DNA of 64,000 nt, taken from NCBI GenBank assembly GCA_014529385.2, contig CM043957.1, positions 69,932,003 through 69,996,002 on the forward strand. The letters are read 5' to 3'. Positions within the stretch are counted from its first letter, which is position 1. Each line of letters starts with the position of its first letter. Of this stretch, positions 19,302 to 30,138 are shown piece by piece. The notes below the pieces were generated by a model. The model did no database searches and was not told where the DNA came from. It was given only the letters and a program-made list of their open reading frames with translations. Position numbers and translations under genes: made by a program. Source of the stretch: Adiantum capillus-veneris. Lineage: Eukaryota > Streptophyta > Polypodiopsida > Polypodiales > Pteridaceae.

Positions 19302-20200
19302 TGTGGGACGGGTGTCTAACCTCACTCCTATCTTATTGCAGACATAACGAGAACCACGAATATAATTGTCAATCCATGGGACGAAGTTGACTCAACTAGT
19401 GCATAGAGGCTATAAGAGATTTTCAATCTCTTGGAAAACAACAAAGAACTCGCATCTAACTCAAGCTACACTCAAATGACTGAAATCACCAAAAGCTAAT
19501 CGCTCATCGGCAAACAAATCACATCCGTTGCAACATCAAATGACATCTAGACGTAACGGAACTTCTATGACAGGTTTATAAGACCTAAGCACACATGCTT
19601 ATGGTCTCAAATCTCACTTTAGGTCAAGTGAAAAAATCACGATTATCAACAGCGGTGAGTTTTTGACATAGTCGTTTTCGATCGAGAATGCATCTAAATG
19701 CTTAGCAATCATGTCCCAATACTCTGTCTATAATTAGTTATTGATTTTAAAGTTTAAATTCCTAGTTATGATGAGATTAGGCCGCGGGTCGGCGATGCCA
19801 AAAGCTACGAAATATCGTAAAATGCTTACCTCAATGAGTAGAGCTCTGACATGCAGTTGCAATGCAATAGATGCAACTGCAATGTGACAACCGGGGAAGG
19901 AGTAGGAAGCGCGAGAAGGAGAGAAGTGAGCGTCGTTATCTCACGCTGTATTTCATTATCCAAAAATTTATGAAAAACTTACAAAAATTGGCTTTTATAC
20001 CTTAGCCAAGGTTTTTGGTGGTCAAAACTAATAGTTTGGGAGCTCTAACTAAAGATAGGTTGATACAATCTGAAAGTTTGTAGCCCCGGCTCATCAATTA
20101 CAATATTTATCTCAAAATAAGAGTTACAATATTCTCGATTAATCAAAATTAAAAATGTTTTTACAATGAGAGCTCCAAAAAATGGTATCCGAGCTAGCTT
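19302..20200 (-). repeat. LTR of a non-coding minus-strand gypsy-type element (far end approximate)
   Basis: The PBS-proximal end is clear (TGTGGGACGG on plus). A minus-strand TATA box (GGTATAAAAGCC) lies at 19990-20001. The U3 border is not defined because no second LTR copy is seen; it must lie before the copia coding end at 20243. With no coding region inside (17031-19279) it fits a LARD-type non-autonomous element. Confidence 0.5.
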
Positions 20201-20242
20201 ATTGCTAACAAGGAGACCATAAGAATGGAAGAGAACCACGCT

Positions 20243-21451
20243 TCACCCAATGCCCATCAACTCACGATAGTGCTAAAATTAATGGTTGGAGAGACTTTTA
20301 GTGAGTGCATCTGTGTTTTCTGACATAGGAATCTTCACTAAATCAAGGCTCTTGTTTGCCAGAAATTCACGACTAAAGTGATAACGCACATCAATGTGTT
20401 TCATTGTGGAATGAAACACTAGATTGTTAGCCAAGACAATAGCACTCTGGCTGTCGCAATGAAGAACTGATGTACACTGCTCCAATCCAAGATCTTTAAC
20501 TAAGCGAGCAAGCCAAATAGCTTCTTCGCATGCCTCACTCAATGCAACATACTCTGCCTCTATCGTAGAAATGGATGTACACTCTTGAAGAACGGATCTC
20601 CAAGAAATAGCAGAACCAAAAAATGTGTAAATCCAACCTATTGTTGATTTACAATTGTCAACACAACGTTCATAATCACTGTCTACAAATCCATGAATGG
20701 ACGACTCTCCATGACCATAGCATAACTGTCTATCTGCAGTGCCACTTAAGTATTTGAGAATCGACATCATCCCAATGCTTTTTACCAAGGTTAGACATAA
20801 ATCTGCTAACAACTCCCACTACATGTGCAATGTCAGGTCTTGTAGCCACCATGGCATACATGAGACTACCACAAGAAGCATAAGGAACCTTAGCTATCAC
20901 AGCTTTTTCCTCGGCAAATTTGGGACAGTCGTTCTTGCTAAGGTTCAAATATGCAGGCAATGGAGTACTCAAAGCCTTCCCCTTCTGCATGTTGAAACAA
21001 TCAAGAACCTTGTGCACATACTCTTTTTGAGAAAGGTACAACAACCTCTTCTTACGGTCACGAGTAATGCGCATACCCAAAATGTGGTTGGCTTCACCCA
21101 AATCTTTCATATCAAATTGACTTTTCAGTCTGGTTTTCAAGTCAGCAATGTCCTTCTTGGAATGACCAGCAATAAGCATGTCATCTACATAAAGGATAAG
21201 CATAATAAGTTGTCCATTGGGTTGTCTTTGCACGTAAAGACATGGATCCTCATTACTGCGCTTATAGCATAGGGAACGCATAAATGCATCAAACTTTTGA
21301 TACCATTATCTGGATGATTGCTTCATACCATACAGACTTTTCAAAAGCTTACATACCAAATGTTCCTTGCCCTCTAGCACAAACCCTTCAGGTTGTTACA
21401 TATAAATATCTTCTTCGAGATCACCATGTAAGAAAGTTGTAATGACATCCA
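20243..21451 (-). pseudogene. pol: Ty1/copia RT and RNase H fragment (broken)
   Basis: Read on the minus strand: MDVITTFLHGDLEEDIYM (RT start), in-frame stops near 21395 and 21300, then RT with ILYVDDMLIAG (YVDD box near 21190) and DLGEANHILGMRI. A frameshift follows near 20735 and the RNase H continues with GFVDSDYERCVD, STIEAEYVALSEA and HCDSQSAIVLANN. It ends with a copia-typical RELMGIG tail at 20243. Gag, protease and integrase are absent; the 5' side stops at the LTR start at 21452. RT followed by RNase H with this wording is clearly copia. Confidence 0.92.
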
Positions 21452-21672
21452 TGTTGGGGTGTAATACAAGTGGCCATGGGAAACCACCCTTACTTACATT
21501 TTTCTTCCTAATCAATATAGGGAGAGAAAGTGAGAGAGTTGAATACTCTCACTTTCCACTCCACTAATCCACTGTGTTGTGCAGCTTCTCCTTTTTCCCC
21601 TATTCCCCCTTATACACTCTCCATTGCTAGTGCACCTATACACACATGCATCCACATGCACGTGCACTCCAC
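21452..21672 (+). repeat. 221-bp LTR, plus strand
   Basis: It starts TGTTGGGGTG directly against the copia RT and ends CACA. A PBS follows. No partner LTR was found in the window. Confidence 0.6.
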
Positions 21673-21674
21673 AA

Positions 21675-21686
21675 TTGGTATCAGAG
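21675..21686 (+). promoter_or_regulatory. Primer-binding site, tRNA-iMet
   Basis: TGGTATCAGAGC is the standard plant copia PBS and lies two bases after the LTR end. Confidence 0.85.
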
Positions 21687-21974
21687 CTACGACGATTGGT
21701 GGCAATGATCCCTTAGTGGCAACGGTGAGCTTTCCTATCATAGTGGAGCTTGAAGCTCAAACTTGAGCTTCGCGGAGTAGATCCTGCAAGGATTGGCGGC
21801 ATCGACGAATCTTGAGCTTTGGTGCATTCTTGTGTGTACAACCCTTCTCTTTGAGAGGGATCGTGAGAAAGAATAAAGAGAATGGCAAAGAAATGGAACA
21901 AAGTTATGTGTTGCAACTTGCAACTTGCAACTTTTTTTAAAAAAAAAGAGCCTGTGTTTTTTTCAATGAAATTG

Positions 21975-22270
21975 AACTTTAATGTTCAATTTGGGTTGAG
22001 CTTGAAACAAAGGGAGGAATTGTTACATTGGAAGCAAAAGAACCTTAATGTTCACTTTGGGTTGAGCTGGAAACAAAGGGAGGAATTGTTAGCTTGGAAG
22101 CAAAAGAAGGGTTTTCAACTTGAAAGCTTAATGAGTGCTCTACTTGAAGGAACATTAGCAAAGCTAATTTGATACTGAGCTTATGTTAGCTTGGAAAGAA
22201 AAGAATGCTTTTCAACTTAGAAGCTTAATGAGTATTGCACTTGAAGGAACATTAGCAAAGCTAATTTGAC
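21975..22270 (+). repeat. Nested short tandem repeats
   Basis: Two ~66-bp units (from ~21980 and ~22048; AATGTTCA, TTTGGGTTGAGCT, GAAACAAAGGGAGGAATTG) are followed by two ~95-bp units (from ~22090 and ~22185; TTAGCTTGGAA, AAGCTTAATGAGT, GGAACATTAGCAAAGC). Confidence 0.85.
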
Positions 22271-22296
22271 AGCGCCATTGAAAGATTATGGTTTGG

Positions 22297-22305
22297 TTTT
22301 TTTTT

Positions 22306-22337
<32 letters not shown>

Positions 22338-22374
22338 GGAGAGAGATTTGAAAAGAAGGGGGGAGGGGGGGGGG
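22297..22374 (+). repeat. T19-G21 tract and further G runs
   Basis: Nineteen T (22297-22315) are followed by 21 G (22316-22336), then more G runs to 22374. G-quadruplex forming in principle. Confidence 0.9.
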
Positions 22375-23243
22375 GATTAAAGCAAAGGGTGTGTGTATTT
22401 CTCATACACACAGAGTCAGAAATACACATTGAAAGCCGTTTCATAGCACTGGCCACAGTTCTGTGAAACAGAGAATTGATTTTTTTTTCTCTCAACTTTA
22501 AGAGTGTGTGCAAAGGTGTGTGCACACACATGCGAGCGAGAGAGAAAGTGTCGGCATCGAAAAGCCAAAAAAAAAAAAGCTACAAAAAACAAGGAGTGGA
22601 GAGTCAATGGGCTTTCCTATTCCCGCATTCGAGAAAAAAGCAAGGAGTATGTGTCCACACACATACACACACAGGCGGTGAGTAAGCCCGAATATCACCT
22701 GGCATCGGCCCATTTCTTTGGTTTCTTCTCGACTTTGGATTTCGGCAACCGACATCCATTTTGACACCGATTTTGGCGTTCTTCTCTATGGCATTGAGCA
22801 TTGACGGCTCGGCTTGGCGCATCGGTTTTCGACACTGATCTACGGCTATTTGGCTAGCCACTCCCGTCTGACGACAGAAGACGACATCGACATCAGCGAT
22901 TAGAGCCGTTTCGACATTGATTCTCACATTTCGGCATCGGCACGACATTACTCCCATTACAGGTAGATTTTCGACATCCGACTCGACATCGATTTCACAC
23001 GGACGACATTTTCTTGAGTTTAACAACTCTACGTGCCACACGCACGGGTGAGGTGCCTCTACCATAGAAGAGTGACACCCGACATCGGCATCGAGCACAA
23101 CAATCGCTTTGTATGCATGGTTTTCAACTACAACACCTTTGGCGGCTATTCGACTAGCGCATTTCCGTCCAGCGGTGGAAATCAACACATAGCGACATCG
23201 ACATGTTAATTACAGGTTAGAGGGGTCTTTTTAGCCGGTTTAC
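22375..23243. other. No gene; (CA)n bits and degenerate CGACATCG-type motifs
   Basis: Short TG/CA runs lie near 22500 and 22650. From ~22745 to 23200 the words CGACATCG, TTCGACAT and CGGCATCGG recur irregularly. A minus-strand 194-codon frame here looks like a by-product of this bias. Confidence 0.5.
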
Positions 23244-23581
23244 TGTTAACTCTCACGAACACCCTATCACCTTCAATGGACGCATATTTATTTATTTGAT
23301 TGAGTCATGGACCGGGTTTGTTGGTCCAATAGGTGTGTAGGTGATCACCGATGAGAGGCACACCACTTATCTTATTTTTACAGTAGTTTTGCAATGACCG
23401 GCCCCCTATGGGCACCCATGTGTGAATGGATAAAACTTTTATAAAAGGTCCATTTGACCTAAAAATCCTTATTCTCGGAGGTGTAATTTAAGAAGTGCTC
23501 TTGCTCCATCTCTGTCTCCTTCTCCTTCATGTGCTCTCCTTCTCCTTCATGTGCTCATGTGTCTATGTGTGTGTGTGTATG

Positions 23582-23640
<59 letters not shown>

Positions 23641-23882
23641 GTGTGTAATCGAGTATTGTGGGGGCATCAGTGGCAGCGAGGCGGTTGAGCGCGGCATCGA
23701 TGGCAGGTCCTTCTTCTTCGCAGCACAGGATCCTTCAAGACGGAAGCATTGAGCGGTGAGTGACACACCATTGTTTCTTTGAGCTTGCTAGGACTCTCTA
23801 GTTATGTGTTTGCAGCCTTTCAAGGCTCGCACACAGTGCACAAGCAAGTTTCGAGCCTTCGACACGTGTGACAAAGCGTACA
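23244..23882 (+). repeat. Element 2 5' LTR
   Basis: It starts TGTTAACTCTCACG and ends GTACA. It has the same order as the Element 1 LTR: TATAAAA (23440-23446), CTTGCTCCATCTC, a (GA)n run (23585-23637), CACACAGTG. Confidence 0.88.
23585..23637 (+). repeat. (GA)n microsatellite in LTR
   Basis: An uninterrupted GA run of about 26 units, some 140 bp after the TATA box. Confidence 0.97.
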
Positions 23883-23886
23883 TTTT

Positions 23887-23903
23887 TGGCGCCGCTGTGT
23901 CGG
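23887..23903 (+). promoter_or_regulatory. Primer-binding site, Element 2
   Basis: TGGCGCCGCTGTGTCGGGG starts 4 bases after the LTR end; tRNA-Asp-like with changes. Confidence 0.75.
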
Positions 23904-24189
23904 GGACTGCCTTGCACTAAGCTTGAGGAGCAGTCAGTGCTACCTCATGAAGTCATTCACTTTTGTGATTTTTGGTTGTCTAAGTTTGAGTGAGAAGGTT
24001 GACTGTGCTGTCCGTGTGTAGTTTGTTGTGTTAGACAATGTGTGTGCAGTATTAACTAGTGTTATTTAACTATAGAAAACTTAGACAGAGCGGCCAGAGG
24101 TGCAGCAGTGTGCGCGCTTGAGACAGCATCTGTGCGTGAGCTTGGCACCACGCAATTGAACATTATCCATAGAAAAAAAAGTTTAAAAA

Positions 24190-24715
24190 CTTTATCTAGA
24201 ACCAGTATACCAATATCTTGTACCAATATCAATATACTAGTATATCAGTACCAATAAACAAGCTCAAAAAAAAACTCACCAGTACAATGACGATATGAGA
24301 GCTGGTTGAGTAAGTCTGTAAGTGTAGTAGTACCAGTACCCAATACTACCAGTACTAGTACTTCACTGAAATCTGAGACCGGTACTACTAGTACCATTAG
24401 TTCCAGTATAGCAGAATCAATACCTAATGTCCAGTACAAGTACTACTCGTACCAGTATACTCATGCGCAAGTACCAGTCATTACCCAGTACTACCAATAC
24501 CAGTACAACTATCTAAGACCATACCAGTATAGTAGTATAATAGTGTCAGTACCAGTACTACTAGAACCAGTGAAAATATGAGATCAGTACCAGTACCAAG
24601 GAAAGCTAGCAATACCATTAGTACTAGTACCAATACTACCAGTACAAGTACAACACTGAAAATCTAAGACAGTACAGTACAGTACAAGTAAAGTACAGTA
24701 CAATGGGAAATTTAA
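24190..24715 (+). repeat. GTAC-rich degenerate repeat in the Element 2 leader
   Basis: About 500 bp built from ACCAGTAC, TACTAGTACC, CAGTATA and AGTACAGTAC words without a fixed period. Element 1 has no equivalent at this place. Confidence 0.85.
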
Positions 24716-24816
24716 GACCAAAAGGAGGGTAGATTTGGGTTGCAAACGCCCAGAAAACTAGGTGAGCGACCTTCATGGTGGGCACTCACCAACACTTCTA
24801 GAGCGTTTAGGGTCAC

Positions 24817-27060
24817 ATGCACCTATGCTTTGATCGTGTGCTAGAGGACGATCACGTAGAGAGTGTCTTCGTTTATGTGGGCACTCATTATTCCTCCACA
24901 TTAGGCTCTAGGTCCTCATCGGGAACCCAAGGTAGTACCACTCAGGACCTACATATTGCGTCTAGTGACTGTTCCTCTGACTACGACATCATGGAATGTT
25001 ACCCAATTCCTAATCCCGATAGTTCAAGCCAAGACATGCGTGCCATGGGTCCATGGTTCGGGCCGAGCGTGCTTTGTCGCTAGAAGGAAACTTTTAATAG
25101 AGCCACTCGCTCCAAATATGGAGCTAACGAGGTAAATGAAGGGGGTTGGGAAGTAAATTCTCCATTCATGACCAACATAAACCCCATGCTCCTAGAGAGT
25201 GTGCACATGAATACTCCATTCACTGCACCCCCTAACTCTTCAAAGCTATTCCCCTCCAGTTTTATATTACCTAATGGTAGAAGCCTTGCCAAAGTGCAAG
25301 AGGTTGAGCGATATATCATTGCGGCTAGGGAAAAGGAAATCAAGAGCCTACGCAAGGCGGAGAAACGGAGAGAGCTTAAGGCAAAGGGCTCTATGTCAAC
25401 ATCCATGCTAGGCGAGCAATAGAGTGCTCTTGAATTAGCAGCCAAGCCCAATGTCAGTCCCCCATTCCACATGCAGTCTCAAGAGCGTCTATCCCCACTA
25501 TACCTGCTTACTTAGATGACTTGGAAAACCTTGCTCAAGCTATTGGTCGATCTATTGCTGAAAATATGCATAACACGCTTGATTGAGAGCCTAGAAGTAA
25601 GGAAGTACAAATAGCCAAGCTCACACAAACATTTAGTGGAGATGGGGATATGAAAAATCATATCAAAGTGTTTGAACAAATATGTGATTCCCTAGGAGAA
25701 CACAATGACTTGCATAAGAGTAATGCTTTAAGCCTGACCTTAAGTGGAAAGGCTGGGGATTGGTATAGAACCCTAAGGGTGGAAGAAAAAATGATTTACC
25801 CTACTCTTAGGAGACTGTTCTTGAAAGAGTACATACAAGAGGGAGTACTTTAGGGTGTAGCATCTCAACTCCACAAAGCCCAACGAGAGGAAGGAGAGTG
25901 ATTGAGAGACTTTATTAGTTGCTTGAAGCATTTGAATTCTTGTTTTGCTCCAAATGAGCGCTTTAATAATAACCAATTTCTTGATAAATTGATCAGGGGA
26001 CTACAACATGAAGATGTCTATAATGGCCTAGTCATTAGAGGTATCACCACTTGGGAAGCATTCACCACCAATGCGATCCAATTGGAGGATAATTTAATGA
26101 TTCAATGAGATAGAGTGTCTGTTGAGCCTAAATCTACGTGCTCGCAAGCATCGAGGCATGAGCCAATGACCATAAAGCCTTTTTGGTAAAGAGCCAAAGA
26201 TATCTGAGATGACTTTAGCATATCTCACCAAGGCCATTCAAGAGAGTCTTGTATCCAAGAAAGCAGGAACAATGGTGCTCAATTTGCTATGGTTCGCATA
26301 GTACCACTGAATGCCCTACTTTTATAGTGAAATTTAATGGGAATTGCAATGTCTGTGGGAGGTATGATCATCAAGCTAAGGATTGCATAGTATTTAAATG
26401 GATAATTACCAGTAGACCAACCTTATCATGGACGGACACACCTCGGGTGCCTGCATTGATAGCGGCCCCGTCTCTTAAACAAACATCACAACACATGGTC
26501 CCTAGGGCCCAAAATGTTGTTTACACAACACCCTTATCACCTCCAGTGCTAGGACCTCAACCACCACATCCGAGAATCACTTCTGTGAATCAAGTGGGTT
26601 GTGAGACATCCATTCTTGATTTGGAAGGATGGGAGGAAGATATAGACCCTAATATTGCCTATGGGATTGATGCACTTGAGGAAAGTCCACAATACTACAT
26701 GGAGGACTATTGGGGACAAGTCAAACATGTCTATCAAGTAGTTGCTCTTGCTGCAAGAGGCCGAAATATCAATTACATTACCAAGAGGCCACCTCTTCAA
26801 TTCTATGAGTGTGGAGGTCCACATCGTGTAGCCGAAAGTCCTATTAGATTACAAAAGAATTCAACACTGATGCAAACCAATCAAGCGAGCACATCTACAA
26901 TGTTGATACTCATGTGTAACTGATGTGTCATATATCATCTGATTGCCCAATGTCCTAATAATAATCCAGATGTGCCAAAAACAACACCATTGAATTTAAT
27001 TGAGGTTACTGAGGAGCCAACACAAAGTACGCATGTGGTACCAGTAAATGTACACACGAT
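24817..27060 (+). pseudogene. gag: Element 2 gag (broken)
   Basis: Pieces 24817-25083, 25168-25422, 25650-25853, 25902-26108 and 26249-26923 follow the Element 1 gag. The gag core keeps FEQICDSLGEHNDLHKSNAL and GKAGDWYRTLRVEEK. The zinc-knuckle region starts with an intact CSICYGSHSTTEC (C-x2-C-x3-H-x4-C), where Element 1 has lost the second Cys. CNVCGRYDHQAKDC follows, then a decayed FYECGGPHRVAES. TGA at ~26922 cuts the last knuckle. The Pro-rich linker of Element 1 (4740-5400) is mostly deleted. Non-functional. Confidence 0.85.
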
Positions 27061-27377
27061 CGATGCTCCAAAACCAACAGTATATTCTTGAACAGAGAGA
27101 CACATCATCAATTGCCCAATCTCAGAAGAAGAAGAAAACACGAAGGAAGAGATTGCAAAAACTAGAGACGTCAGACCACAGTCCAGAGACCAACATAGGG
27201 ACTGGTGACAACCCCGTATATATGAACGACGCTGAAGATGATTCTGATTCAGGTAAAACCATGGAGACTAAAACGACCACTAGGAAGGAAACAAACAAGA
27301 AGGATGGATGGAGCTAGGGAGGTGCCAATAGAGGAGGAACACTTAGATCCACAACCCAACCTAGATGAGAAACTCTA

Positions 27378-28740
27378 TTGTTGAAATACATGTTAAAGAG
27401 GTTGGGACAATACTTTGAAGGCGATGAATCCAATGCGACCCTACCAATCACTACCAAGCTATTAACTATGAAGGGAATCCTTGATGGTGACACGGGGGTT
27501 AGCATTGTGACTAAAAATAGTTGGGAAACCATGGGAAGAGCTGACCTTGGGGCCACAAACATAGTGGTAAATATGGCCAACGGGACTATTGTTAAGCCTA
27601 TTGGGATGCTAGAAAATCTCAAGATCAAGGTCTTTGGAAACAAAATAAGGAATACCGTCATTGTTATGGATTTCTCCAAGCACACTATGTCATCTCAGAT
27701 GATCTTAGGACGTCCTTTCATGAGGGAAGCAAGAATGGTGCATGAATGGTCTAAAAACCATGTCTACTTGCAGTTCCAAGACTCTCTCATTCGAGTCGAT
27801 CTTGTAACTGGTCGAGCACATCCTTTTGCAAATAGATTTATAATTGATCATAGATCTGACATCACAGTTCACTCGGCCCCATTGCATTATTGTTACACGT
27901 GTAAAATGGACTTTGATGTTGGAAAAGATTCTTCTTATATGGATGTTCTACCTGGGATAATTGAGTCTGATAATGTGGATTGGATCGACCTAGCAGCAAC
28001 CATAAATACTTGGGGAAACAGGGGGATGACCTGGGTAACACCTTAAAGGGATGAAATGCCACCACTCGTACCTTTAAATATGATAGGAGCAATGCATACA
28101 GGTTCTAATGACCTACAAGACGAAGGCTTGACTAACATTGGAACCAGTAGCGTGTCACAAGACTATAGCCCACACGATTTGAAGTCTATTTTATCAATTG
28201 GAGTTGACTCTGAAGATAAAGGATCTGAGTTAAACTTTGCTACAAATGTGGGGACAAACCATTCAAGGCCCCGGTCGTGATACCCTAGAGGAGAATCTAT
28301 CCGAAAGAGGAAGAGACACAAGTAGTGATTCATCTTCACTAGAGATAGGCCATAATAAAAAATTAGACAAGAAGAGTAAGAGATATAAGAGGTGACAATA
28401 TCAAGAAAATGTGCGTGCTAGAATAAATGAAAAGAAATCTATCGCAGAATGGCTTAGTTATATAGGGGCATGTGATGCTCATCGGAAGCTGGTAGATAAC
28501 TTGGGTGAAAACCTTCAAAGCGTTATGTGGTGTAGTCCACAACCCATTGACATTGCACAGTTAGAGGCTACAAAAAATCCAAAGTTGAGCCGTATCGTGA
28601 GGAGATGACAAAATCAAGAGGTAGCTCAACAACAAAAGGAAGCGGATGAGAAATCATAGTCCACAGAACAACAAGACCCCACAAACTTACACCCTGCCCT
28701 GATCATTTCAAATCCTACACCACGAAGGAACGTAAGGTTG
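27378..28740 (+). pseudogene. pro: Element 2 protease and linker (broken)
   Basis: 27378-28046 is open and holds the retropepsin: ILDGDTGVSIVTKNSWE (Element 1 has VLDGGAGVSMV), MILGRPFMREARMVHEWS and the Cys pair YCYTC. A TAA ends it at ~28046. The linker block SYIGACDAHRKLVDNLGE continues at 28411-28608, followed by TGA. The upstream protease spacer (7636-8030 in Element 1) is largely missing. Confidence 0.82.
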
Positions 28741-28779
28741 TGTATACAAAGTAACAGAGAACACCTATCAATGGAAGTA

Positions 28780-30138
28780 ATGGAGTATGTGATGGTCCAG
28801 TAATAGTTAAGGAAATAGAGTTAGCATACCCAGGTCAGGAGTCCAAACCTGTTTTTATTGCCCAAAATCTGACAAAGACAGCGGAATATGTACTTAAAGA
28901 ACTTCTCAAGGAATTCAAGGATATATTTCCTTGGACATATCATGATATGAAAGGTGTTCCACCTTCCGTGGTGCAACACACGATTCCCATGAATAGCATG
29001 GCTAAACTAGTCCAACAACGACCCTACCCAATGAATCCTAAGTATGCAAAGATTGTTCAAGAAGAGATTGAAAAACTTGTCAAATGTGGATTCATATACC
29101 TTATTGAGCACTCACAATGGGTGTCTCCAGCAGTTATTGTGCTAAAAAAGAATGGGAAACTCAGTATGCGTGGATCTCAAAAAGGTCAATGCCACCACTA
29201 GAAGGGGCCATTACCCCTTGCCATAATCAGAATATGTGCTTGAAAGAGTTGCAGGGAAGGAAGCTTATAGCTTTTTAGATGGGTACTTTGGATACAATCA
29301 AATCACAATTGCACTAGAGGACCAAGCAAAAACGGATTTTATAACCGAATTTGGAGTGTTCGTATTTCGTGTGATGGCTTTTGGCTTAACCAACACCCCT
29401 GCTACCTTCCAAAGATTGATAAACACTGCTTTTAGAGAATATTTGAGGGAGTTCTGCAAAACTTTCTTACATGACCTTTGTGTTTATTCCTCTTGGAAGG
29501 AACATCTATCATGTTTACAAAAAGTGTTTGAGAAGTGTAGATTGTATCACATCTCCTTAAACCCTTTCAAATGCCAAGTTTGGGTTAAACATGGAGTCAT
29601 TTTAGCGCATATTGTATCCAAAAATGGGATTTCCACAGATGAGAGCAAAGTTAAATCCATTGTTGAATTGCCACCACCTACAAACTATAAAGGAGTTCAA
29701 AGGTTCATGGGCCATGTTGGTTATTACCGATGGTTTATTTTAAACTTTTCCGAGATAACTCGTCCATTGTACAAACTTCTTATTAAGTTACACTGGACCA
29801 CGGAGTGTGACCATGCTTATGAGTCATTGAAAAAGACCTTGACAAGCGCTCCCATTCTACGAGTGTCCGATTGGAATGTAATTTTTCATGTGCATATTGA
29901 TGCATCAAACTTTGCTATTGGGTGTGTTCTAGCTCACCCAAGAGAACATAAATTGGACTACCCCATTAGCTTTGCAAGTCGTCAATTAAATGATGCTAAA
30001 AGAAACTACACCACTATAGAGAGGGAAGGTTTAGCTATGATTTACGCAGTGAAGAAATTTCGCTACTACCTTCTTGCCAACAAGTTTGTTTCATCAAGCA
30101 TTGTTGTATCTAGTAAATAAACCTTGTTCCACAGGAAA
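28780..30138 (+). pseudogene. pol: Element 2 RT and partial RNase H (truncated)
   Basis: 28947-29201 and 29236-30120 match the Element 1 RT. A frameshift lies at ~29165 in KKNGKL and TAA at ~29225 (PLP*SEYVLERV). The active-site box reads FLHDLCVYS, so the first catalytic Asp is His. RNase H keeps HVHIDASNFAIG and TIEREGLAM. A 12-bp loss and a frameshift at ~30090 precede the break at 30138. No integrase. Confidence 0.88.

Larger units (their letters stand above)
23244..30138 (+). mobile_element. Element 2: 3'-truncated relative of Element 1
   Basis: 5' LTR, tRNA-Asp-like PBS, short leader, gag, protease, linker and RT/RNase H, each matching the parts of Element 1. Homology stops at ~30138 inside RNase H (at TTCCACAGG); integrase and all later parts, including the 3' LTR, are missing. 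The copy has many more stops and indels than Element 1 and a shorter gag linker. It is useful as an outgroup to see which bases changed in Element 1. Confidence 0.9.

Noticed and set aside
20183-20196. TGGTATCCGAGCT as a possible plus-strand PBS
   Set aside because: One mismatch to the tRNA-iMet site and no LTR end before it; it lies just past the copia coding end.
22604-23188. 194-codon minus ORF
   Set aside because: No family, odd composition from the CGACATCG bias, includes a (TG)n-coded VCVCVW end.
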